From the NCBI RefSeq assembly GCF_000955955.1, contig NZ_JYJG01000330.1:1-28717 (forward strand): a stretch of 28,717 bases of DNA, read 5' to 3'. This DNA is from Lentzea aerocolonigenes. GTDB lineage: Bacteria > Actinomycetota > Actinomycetes > Mycobacteriales > Pseudonocardiaceae. Positions 1-6,066 of the stretch are shown here, one piece after another. The notes below the pieces were generated by a model. That model ran no database searches and was not told the origin of the DNA. It worked only from the letters and a program-made list of their open reading frames with translations. The translations under genes were made by a program, and so were the position numbers. Each line of letters opens with the position of its first letter. Position 1 is the first letter of the stretch.

Positions 1-11
1 CCGCTGCACAG

Positions 12-1016
12 TCATGACCGCACCAGCGCGAGCGGCACCCGGCACAGGCCGCCGATGTCCTCCACGGGCGCGGACGCGGTGCCGGAGGTGATCACGTGCA
101 CGCGTGTGTCGCTGAGCAACGCGGCGCGCACCGCCACATCAGCGAGGAGGCCGCAGCGACGCGTCGGCGACCAGTCACGGGCCACATCCGTTGGCGCGAG
201 GCCGTACCAGGCGGTCGCGGTGACGTCCTCCGGGTAGCCGACCAGCAGATCCTCCAGCCTGGCCTCGGCGATCGCGGCGAGGGTGTCGTCCACTCCCTCC
301 ACGGACAGCTGCCTGGCGCGGCCGCGTGAGTTGAAGTCGTCGAGCACGCCCTCTGTCCACGAACGGGCCGCGGCAAGGGTTTCGGCGGCGACACGGCTCG
401 GCGTCAGGTCCGTGCCGGTCCAGCGGACGACGACGTCGCGGCGGACGGGGGCGGGCAGCGCCTCCCACAACGCGCCCACCACCTCGTCCTCCCCCGCGAC
501 CACCAGCAACCTGGCCTCGTGCCGGTCGAGCATCTCGGCGCACGCGGCAGCGGCGGACCTGACTCCTTGCCGCCACGTCGGTGCCGGATAGCTGAGCACC
601 ACGCGGCGCGCGTCTCCCGCGACCAGTTCCGCGCAGTCGCGTCCTGCGGTCATGGCCACGCGCGCCGGGCGTTCCTGCAGCCACGCGAGCAACGGCAGCA
701 CGTGCGCCGGGGAGCTGTACCAGGCGAGGTCCAGATGGCGCAGTCCGGGCGTGTGGAACACGCGTGCGGGCAGCTCCTCGCCCGCGAAGGCCACGAGCGT
801 GTCGGCGGACGGGTAGGCGGCACGGGCTCGGCTCAGCACCTCTCCGACCGTGTCGACCAGCTCGGCTCCGGCGCCGTCGCACCGCAGCTGGTCGGCCAGG
901 CGGATCCAGCGCGCCCGCCAGCCGCGCAACGGACTCGACCCCAGGTACACGGACGCGACGGGACGTGCGGGGCGCACCACGTCGACGAGATCACGCAACA
1001 CAAGTCGGCAGCTCAT
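12..1016 (-). CDS. baeRF/Rv2629-like (Vms1/eRF1-related) protein
   Basis: Predicted 334-aa cytoplasmic protein with no signal peptide or membrane segment. The C-terminal part (CGLLADVAVRAALLSDTRVHVI, then GGLCRVPLALVR) matches my memory of the bacterial archaeo-eukaryotic release factor (baeRF) family. That family includes mycobacterial Rv2629 and the ribosome-hibernation factor Balon/Msmeg1130. The middle segment (EARLLVVAGEDEVV around residue 168) fits the RNase H-like central domain of these proteins. Family knowledge suggests binding at the ribosomal A site under stress; that role is inferred here. The ATG at 1014-1016 is the only reasonable start. The protein is slightly shorter than Rv2629. 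A 17-bp palindrome lies 46 bp upstream, in the divergent promoter region. No catalytic GGQ motif is visible, so peptide-release activity is not expected. Confidence 0.68.
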   Translation of the reverse strand: MSCRLVLRDLVDVVRPARPVASVYLGSSPLRGWRARWIRLADQLRCDGAGAELVDTVGEVLSRARAAYPSADTLVAFAGEELPARVFHTPGLRHLDLAWYSSPAHVLPLLAWLQERPARVAMTAGRDCAELVAGDARRVVLSYPAPTWRQGVRSAAAACAEMLDRHEARLLVVAGEDEVVGALWEALPAPVRRDVVVRWTGTDLTPSRVAAETLAAARSWTEGVLDDFNSRGRARQLSVEGVDDTLAAIAEARLEDLLVGYPEDVTATAWYGLAPTDVARDWSPTRRCGLLADVAVRAALLSDTRVHVITSGTASAPVEDIGGLCRVPLALVRS

Positions 1017-1061
1017 GAGCCACAGGTTCGGCGGGCGGGCATCCGCGCTGCTTCACCCGGC

Positions 1062-1078
1062 ACAGGTGATCCACCTGT
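1062..1078. promoter_or_regulatory. Palindromic operator candidate
   Basis: Perfect inverted repeat ACAGGTG / CACCTGT with a 3-nt ATC spacer. It lies between the minus-strand baeRF-like gene (start 1016) and the plus-strand small membrane ORF (start 1167). Its position in a divergent intergenic region suits a dimeric repressor. The cognate protein is unknown. Confidence 0.4.
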
Positions 1079-1166
1079 CCCGAGCCGCGCGGGTACCGCC
1101 CGCCGCGGGGGAGGCCGGGTGGTGACGTACGCGTGCAGCCTCGGGACGCGGAGGAGGTGACCGATC

Positions 1167-1391
1167 TTGAGCCGTCGACCCGACCGCTCCCGGTCCCGGC
1201 GCGTCGTGCTGGCCGTGGCCGTGTTCTTCGCAGTGTTCGTCACCAGTGGAGACGAACACTGCGGACCACCCACCGGCACGTTCGCCGCCCTCAGCCTGCT
1301 GCCTCGGCTGATGGGCGTGTTGGCCCGTGGGCTCGTGCTGATTTCCATGGCTGACAAGGACATCGAGTTCGAATGCCCGCCACCGGGATGA
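1167..1391 (+). CDS. Small hypothetical membrane protein
   Basis: 74 codons starting at TTG. The start is supported by a very strong ribosome-binding site, GGAGGAGGTGA at 1150-1160, 6 nt upstream. The product has a basic N-terminus (MSRRPDRSRSRR), a hydrophobic stretch VVLAVAVFFAVFV (residues about 13-25), a short polar segment with a cysteine, a second hydrophobic stretch around residues 40-60, and an acidic cysteine-containing tail (DKDIEFECPPPG). This would fit a small two-pass membrane protein. No family is recognised. The ORF contains a long inverted repeat (1227-1265), so the transcript may instead be regulatory. It ends 54 nt before the LuxR-type regulator and could be co-transcribed with it. 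Confidence 0.5.
   Translation: MSRRPDRSRSRRVVLAVAVFFAVFVTSGDEHCGPPTGTFAALSLLPRLMGVLARGLVLISMADKDIEFECPPPG
1227..1265 (+). repeat. Strong 13-15-bp hairpin inside small ORF
   Basis: Perfect 13-bp inverted repeat: CGCAGTGTTCGTC (1229-1241) and GACGAACACTGCG (1251-1263), separated by 9 nt. In RNA the stem extends by one U-G and one U-A pair to 1227/1265. No U-tract follows, so it is not a classical terminator. It lies inside the small membrane ORF, just after its first hydrophobic segment. Confidence 0.75.
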
Positions 1392-1445
1392 TGCGGTTCG
1401 ATCACGCGATCATGCCTCGACAACTCCATCGGGAGACATACAGCG

Positions 1446-4031
1446 ATGTCCGACAGTTCGGAGTGCGACCCGTCCGGTCCCGAGACCAGCCAGGCGAAGC
1501 TGCGCGTGCCGGCGTCCGCGACCCCATTGGTGCCGCGTGACCACCTGCTATCCACAGTGGACGATCACGTGCAGTCCGCGCCGGTCACCGTCGTCACCGG
1601 GCCGGCGGGCTGCGGCAAGACCACGCTGCTCGCCGAGTGGGCGCGGCGCCGCGAGGACCGGATCGCGTGGCTCACGCTCGACGAGCACGACAACAGACCA
1701 GAACGGCTGCGTGCGGCGATGCGCGACGCTCTGGCGTTGAACAGCGGCATCCCTTTGGCCGAACCGGGTTTCTCGTCCGCGGTGATCGCGGCGTTCGACC
1801 AGGCGTCGGTGTGTCTGGTGCTGGACAACGTGCACGAGATCCACGATCCCGAGGCGTTGGCCAGCATCGATCTCCTGTTGAGGCAGCCGCCGGACCGGCT
1901 GCGCCTGGTGCTGCTGGGCAGGTTTCCGCCGCAGCTGCATCTCGCGCGGCTGCAGTTGGAGGGACGGCTGCGGGAGATCCCGCCGGATTTGTTCGCGTTC
2001 ACACGCGCGGAGACCTCCGCGCTGCTGGCCGCGCACGACGTGCGGCTGTCCGGGGACGACGTCGATTTGCTGTTGCGGCGCACCGAAGGCTGGATCGGCG
2101 GGTTGCGGTTCGCGGTCATGAGCCTGGGCACGGCCGGAGCGCGGCCGGACGAGCTGTTGATGTTCGAAGGCCTGGACCAGGTCGTGAGCCGGTACCTGGG
2201 CGAGGAGGTGCTGGGCCGGCATCCGCAGCCCGTGCGCGATCTGCTCGTGGCGACCAGCGTGTGCGACGCGGTGAGCGCCGACCTGGCAGGAGCGCTCACC
2301 CGGCATCCCAGCCCCGGCCTGGTGCTCGACGCGCTGGACCGCACCAACTCGTTCGTCAGCAGGCTCGATGCCGCGCCGGAGTGGTATCGCTGCCACCCGG
2401 TGCTGCGCGCGCATCTGACCGCGGAGCTGCGCAGGTCGCGGCCTGGGGATGAGACCGCGTTGCACCACACGGCTGCGCATTGGTACCACCGCAACGATCA
2501 GCCTTCGGTCGCGCTGCCGCACGCGTTGCGCGCTGGTGACGACCAGCTGACGGCCGACATCGTGGAGCATTCGGTGCTGCCTGAGGTGTTGCGGGAGGGC
2601 AGCGCGGGGATGTGGGCCGTTTTCGATGCGGTGCCGGACCACGTTCTGGCGCGGCCCCAGGTCGGGGTGGTGGCGGCGCTCGTCGCGATGGACGCGGGCG
2701 ACCTCGCGGCGGCCGATCGGGTGCTGGCGGGGCTCGGCGGGGAGCTGCTGGTGTTGCGGCAGGACCGGGTGCGGGTGCTGCACGCGGCCGCGTTGCTGCG
2801 TCGCGGACGGTTCGACGCGCACGTTTCGGAGGCGCTGCGAGTGATGGCCCGCACCGCGTCAGGGCGCGGCGGCGCGGACGCCGAGGTGGCCGCGTTGCTC
2901 AACCGCGGGGTGGCGGCGTTGCTGTCCGGTGACCGCTTGGGTGCGGAGGACGATCTGGTGCGGGCCGCCGCGATCGCGCGGGCCGAGCGGTTCGATCACG
3001 CGGTTCTCGACTGTCAGGTGCATCTCGCGGCGTTGACCAGTGCGTGCGGCGACCTCCAGGCGGCGGCGTTGCAGGCTTCTGAGGCGTTGTCGTTCGCGGA
3101 GGAGAGGGGCTGGCAGTCGCACTTCGTGTGTGCGCTCGCCTATGCGTTGCTCGGGGTGCAGGCCTACCTGGGTCTGGACGACGACCGTGCTGTCGAGTTC
3201 GCCGGCCGGGCCGTGCACGCGCTGGGTGATCGTCCGGATCCGGCGACCGGACTAGCGGTGTCCACTTTGGACGCTGCGGTGTCGTTCCCGACCGCAGGTG
3301 ATCCCCGTGCGGTGGTCGGGCGCGTTCGCGCCCAGTGGCAGGACGTCGCCGAACGCCAGGTGATTCCGCCTGTTATCGCTCACATCGCTCCCGCCGTGCA
3401 GCGCATCGCGTTGCGCTCGGGCGACGAGCAGTGGGCCACCCTGATGGCCGACCAGATCGAGGCGATGTTCGGTCCGTGCGGCGAGCAGGCGGTGTTGCGC
3501 GCCGTCGTGCACACCCACCACTCCCGCGTGAGCCAGGCGCGCAAGATCGTCGGCCCGCTGCTGTCCGGTGATCTCCCCGCCGTCGCCGCACCGACCGTCG
3601 TCGACGGCTGGCTGCTCGAAGCCGCGCTGGTCGACCGCACGGGCGATCAACGCCGCGCACACGAGGCCGTCACCCGAGCGCTGGCCGCCGCGGAACCCGT
3701 CGGCGCGCTCAGGCCGTTCTTGAACGCGGGCAGGCCGATCCGCGACCTGCTGGCCCGCGGCGCCGGCCGGTTCGGGAAGCTCGAATCCTTCGCCACCACC
3801 ACGATGACAGCGCTGCCCGCCGCGTCGACGGCTGTCGTCGACGTGCTGACGGGCAGGGAACGCGACCTGCTCCTCGAGCTGCCGTCCATGCGCACCACCG
3901 AGGAGATCGCCGACTCGCTGTTCGTCTCCGTCAACACGGTGAAGACGCACCTGCGCGGCATCTACCGCAAGCTCGGCGTGAACCAGCGCCGCGACGCCGT
4001 GCTGGCCGCGCGTCGACTAGGCCTCATCTAG
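1446..4031 (+). CDS. LuxR-family ATPase regulator (MalT/LAL type)
   Basis: 861-aa transcriptional regulator of the large ATP-binding LuxR (LAL/MalT-like STAND) class. Residues 45-60 contain the Walker A motif (TGPAGCGKTT). Walker B is VCLVLDNVHE at about 122-131. A long helical, TPR-like middle (about 330-780) probably senses a ligand or partner. The C-terminal LuxR helix-turn-helix (about 797-861) reads LTGRERDLLLELPSMRT, then EEIADSLFVSVNTVKTHLRGIYRKLGV across two stretches, and carries the usual VNTVKTHL recognition helix. The ATG at 1446 is preceded by GGGAGA at 9-nt spacing. The protein is expected to activate transcription when ATP and an inducer are bound. Targets are unknown; the adjacent small ORF and the convergent GH105 gene are candidates. 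MalT controls maltose genes, but no maltose genes are present here. Confidence 0.92.
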   Translation: MSDSSECDPSGPETSQAKLRVPASATPLVPRDHLLSTVDDHVQSAPVTVVTGPAGCGKTTLLAEWARRREDRIAWLTLDEHDNRPERLRAAMRDALALNSGIPLAEPGFSSAVIAAFDQASVCLVLDNVHEIHDPEALASIDLLLRQPPDRLRLVLLGRFPPQLHLARLQLEGRLREIPPDLFAFTRAETSALLAAHDVRLSGDDVDLLLRRTEGWIGGLRFAVMSLGTAGARPDELLMFEGLDQVVSRYLGEEVLGRHPQPVRDLLVATSVCDAVSADLAGALTRHPSPGLVLDALDRTNSFVSRLDAAPEWYRCHPVLRAHLTAELRRSRPGDETALHHTAAHWYHRNDQPSVALPHALRAGDDQLTADIVEHSVLPEVLREGSAGMWAVFDAVPDHVLARPQVGVVAALVAMDAGDLAAADRVLAGLGGELLVLRQDRVRVLHAAALLRRGRFDAHVSEALRVMARTASGRGGADAEVAALLNRGVAALLSGDRLGAEDDLVRAAAIARAERFDHAVLDCQVHLAALTSACGDLQAAALQASEALSFAEERGWQSHFVCALAYALLGVQAYLGLDDDRAVEFAGRAVHALGDRPDPATGLAVSTLDAAVSFPTAGDPRAVVGRVRAQWQDVAERQVIPPVIAHIAPAVQRIALRSGDEQWATLMADQIEAMFGPCGEQAVLRAVVHTHHSRVSQARKIVGPLLSGDLPAVAAPTVVDGWLLEAALVDRTGDQRRAHEAVTRALAAAEPVGALRPFLNAGRPIRDLLARGAGRFGKLESFATTTMTALPAASTAVVDVLTGRERDLLLELPSMRTTEEIADSLFVSVNTVKTHLRGIYRKLGVNQRRDAVLAARRLGLI

Positions 4032-4089
4032 TTTGGCCCCTTGGGTTGCTCGTTTCCGAGCCCCACACTTGATCCACGTCAGTTCGAAC

Positions 4090-4142
4090 GGCACCCCCGG
4101 TCATGCGCTGTCTTCGTGCTGCGCACGACCGGGTGGGGTGCC
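4090..4142. terminator. Bidirectional hairpin terminator between convergent genes
   Basis: Long imperfect stem-loop: GGCACCCCCGGTC (from 4090) pairs with GACCGGGTGGGGTGCC (to 4142) with a 3-nt bulge. The stem continues inward with TGCGC/GCGCA around a loop near 4109-4120. It lies between the ends of the LuxR-type gene (4031) and the oppositely oriented GH105 gene (4154), so it can serve both. There is no long U-tract, which is common in high-GC actinomycetes. Confidence 0.65.
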
Positions 4143-4153
4143 GCCATGTTCCT

Positions 4154-5194
4154 TCAGATCTTCGCGACTTCCGAGGAGGCCAGCAGGAACGCGCCCACGC
4201 CGAAGTTCGCGGTGTCGTTGCGGTTGATGGGCTGGTGGTCGGACGGTTGCGAGCCCATGCCCTGGACGTAGCCGAGCCTGCCGTTGGATTGCAGGGCTGT
4301 GCGCAGCATTCCGTCCCAGGCCTTCATGGCTACCGGACGATATGTGGTTGCGCTGAGGTGACCGGACCTGACGCCCCAGGCGAGGCCGTAGGTGAAGAAC
4401 GCCGTGCCGCTCGTTTCCGGGCCGGGGTAGTTGTTGGGGTCGCCGAGGTTGACGTTCCAGAAGCCGTCACCGCGCTGGACTTTCGCTATCGCCGAGGCCA
4501 TCTTCTGGAAGTCCTGCAAGTAACTCGCGCGGTAGGGCGAGCTCTGCGGCAAGGCGTCGATCGTCTTGGCCAGTGCCGCGATGGCCCAGCCGTTGCCCCG
4601 GCTCCAATAGATGTTCTTGTTGACGAACTTGCCGTCGCGCCACCACAACCCGTCGTTCCACAGCCGTTGGCGGGTCCAGCGGTAGAGGCGGTCTCCGTAG
4701 TCGGCCTTGTTCAGCCGCGCGAAGATCGGCATCGCCATGTGCAGCGCGTCGACCCACCACCAGTAGTCGACCTTGCCGGTCGCGATGGTGGCGTCGATCT
4801 CCTTGACGATGGCTGCTTTCCGGCGCGGTTCCGGGTTGTCCTCGTACAGGTCGAGGTACGCCTGCCCGGCGGCCTGGTGGTCGGCGAAGTGCGGGTTGCC
4901 GCTCGAGCTCTTGAGGCCGAAGTTGTGCCGGTTCGCCCAGCTCAGCGAGTAGTCGCGGTACTTGGCGTCTTTGGTGGCCTTGTACAGGGCCATGACGCCG
5001 CTGTGCAGGGTCGCGTCCTGCCAGTCGTTGCCGCCCAGACTCTGCGTGCGAATCCAGTAGTCCGCGGCCGCCCGCCCCGCGTCGAGGGGCCCGGCCAGGG
5101 CTTGTGTTCCGGCCAGGGCTTGTGCTGGTGCCGTCCCGGGGCCGATCAGTGGCAGGGCTGTTGCACCGAGCAGGAACGAACGCCGCCTCACCAT
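4154..5194 (-). CDS. Exported GH88/GH105 unsaturated glucuronyl/rhamnogalacturonyl hydrolase
   Basis: 346-aa glycoside hydrolase of the GH105/GH88 (alpha,alpha)6-barrel type (YteR/YesR-like). These enzymes remove the unsaturated uronic acid left by polysaccharide lyases on pectin or similar oligosaccharides. A twin-arginine signal (VRRRSFLLGATALP) at the N-terminus predicts Tat export. The conserved FADHQAAGQAYLDLYE (about 103-118) and WWWVDALHMAMP (about 145-156) carry the two family aspartates (D105, D149). WSRGNGW and a C-terminal SGTAFFTYGLAWGV also fit. The ATG at 5194 is chosen because GGAG lies 6 nt upstream; the in-frame TTG at 5206 would precede that site. No pectate lyase is nearby. 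Substrate specificity is inferred from family only. Confidence 0.85.
   Translation of the reverse strand: MVRRRSFLLGATALPLIGPGTAPAQALAGTQALAGPLDAGRAAADYWIRTQSLGGNDWQDATLHSGVMALYKATKDAKYRDYSLSWANRHNFGLKSSSGNPHFADHQAAGQAYLDLYEDNPEPRRKAAIVKEIDATIATGKVDYWWWVDALHMAMPIFARLNKADYGDRLYRWTRQRLWNDGLWWRDGKFVNKNIYWSRGNGWAIAALAKTIDALPQSSPYRASYLQDFQKMASAIAKVQRGDGFWNVNLGDPNNYPGPETSGTAFFTYGLAWGVRSGHLSATTYRPVAMKAWDGMLRTALQSNGRLGYVQGMGSQPSDHQPINRNDTANFGVGAFLLASSEVAKI
5091..5126. repeat. 18-bp tandem duplication in GH105 signal region
   Basis: Two adjacent 18-bp units starting CCGGCCAGGGCTTGTG (5091-5108 and 5109-5126) differ at one base. They encode a repeated AQALAG-type segment after the Tat signal, in the linker before the catalytic domain. 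This looks like a recent in-frame slippage duplication with little effect on the mature enzyme. Confidence 0.7.
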
Positions 5195-5296
5195 CAGGTT
5201 CTCCAACCTGTGACATGGGCGGCGTCGCCTCCATTAGAACTGGCGATCACCCTGCCGGACCAGAGTTTCCGGAGATCCCGGTACATCCGTTCGGTG

Positions 5297-5523
5297 GTGA
5301 GCGACCACACAGATCACCTCGGAAACACTTGAGCACCCCACCCCGTTATAGCTACTGGTTGGTGCGGTTCAGGTCCCCCGGGCCTCACCCAAACAGCCTT
5401 CGCGGAAGACCGTTCGGCTGGTACCGCGTCGTGCCCCTCGCCGAGAGGCGACCCCCGTACCAACCATCACAGCCCGCCTTCAGGCCGTCGAGGCCTCCCC
5501 CGACGACGGCCTGGAGGCCTCCC
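5297..5523. repeat. Long direct repeat, copy 1 (with stem-loop H1)
   Basis: About 227 bp aligned to 5822-6048 at an offset of about 525. The best-conserved block (5401-5460) differs at only 5 of 60 positions from copy 2. It includes CGCGGAAGACCGTTCGGC and a small hairpin TCGCC-GAGA-GGCGA (5438-5451) with a GNRA-type loop. The copy ends with stem-loop H1: arms 5476-5489 and 5505-5518 (14 bp, one G-U pair) around a loop containing CCCCC. The region is non-coding as far as can be seen: the reading frame open on the minus strand in copy 2 is closed by a TGA in copy 1. Confidence 0.75.
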
Positions 5524-5590
5524 GCACCACCAAGCCCACACCCGTGGGCAGACCTCGGCGCGCCCACAACCGCGGGTACGCCCCTGGCTC

Positions 5591-5786
5591 GCTCTCAGCC
5601 CGTCGCGTCCTCCCCCAGCGACGGTCTAGGAGCTTCCCGCTTGCTCTCAGCCCGTCACGTCCCCCGGCGACGGTCTGAGAGCTGCCAGCTTGCTCTCGGC
5701 CCGCCACGTCCCCCGGCGGCGGGCCTGAGAGCTGCCGCGCTTGCCCCCAGACCGCCACGTTCTCCCCCGATGGCGGCCTGGGGGCA
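5591..5786. repeat. Tandem array of four C5-loop stem-loops (H2-H5)
   Basis: Four consecutive hairpins with a period of about 50 bp: H2 5591-5633, H3 5643-5682, H4 5692-5732, H5 5742-5786. Each arm resembles GCTCTCAGNCCGTC paired with GACGGNCTGAGAGC. Stems are 14-16 bp with at most a few mismatches or one bulge, and sequence differences between units are partly compensatory. Every loop contains a CCCCC run (GGGGG on the minus strand). A smaller perfect hairpin (GCCCAC-ACCC-GTGGGC, 5534-5549) precedes the array. No gene is visible here. The array lies between the ends of the two long direct repeats, downstream of the ligase and upstream of GH105. Confidence 0.8.
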
Positions 5787-5821
5787 TCCTGCGTTTGCCG
5801 CCCGACCGCGTGCCCGCAGCG

Positions 5822-6048
5822 GGTGAGGCACCACACAGATCCCTTGGAAACAAACAGGATCCAGGTGCCGTTGAACAGTCTGGTCGGTGCGGTCCAGGTC
5901 CCCCGGGCCTCAACTACATCGCCTTCGCGGAAGACCGTTCGGCTGGTACCGCGTTGTGCCCACCGCCGAGAGGCGACCGCCGCACCGACCACCTCACAGA
6001 CTCGCCCTCAGGCCGTCACCTGTCCCCCCGACGGTGGCCTGAGGGCGT
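5822..6048. repeat. Long direct repeat, copy 2 (with stem-loop H6)
   Basis: Second copy of the 5297-5523 repeat, beginning with the shared CCACACAGATC and ending in the same kind of hairpin. It retains the GAGA-loop hairpin at 5964-5975 with a 4-bp stem. The minus strand has an open frame across this copy, but it runs on through the hairpin array and has no homologue I recognise. Confidence 0.72.
6003..6047 (-). terminator. Stem-loop H6, probable ligA terminator
   Basis: Perfect 12-bp stem CGCCCTCAGGCC (6003-6014) / GGCCTGAGGGCG (6036-6047), with partial further pairing inside and a loop containing CCCCCC. It starts 20 nt past the ligase stop codon on the minus strand. It belongs to the same hairpin family as H1-H5, so it may be terminator and repeat at once. 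No U-tract follows. Confidence 0.6.
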
Positions 6049-6066
6049 CTTGCTCTGCCGGCAGCG

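Noticed and set aside
1362..1407. GTTCGAAT and GGTTCGATC sequences resembling a tRNA T-loop
   Set aside because: No acceptor stem, anticodon arm or CCA end can be folded around them; the first lies in the small membrane ORF.
5591..5786. Stem-loop array considered as a CRISPR array
   Set aside because: Units are contiguous hairpins with no unique spacers, the repeats vary, and no cas gene is present.
5480..5992. 170-codon open frame on the minus strand across the repeat region
   Set aside because: It runs through the stem-loop array, and the matching frame in the other repeat copy is closed by a TGA. The composition follows the hairpins rather than a protein family.
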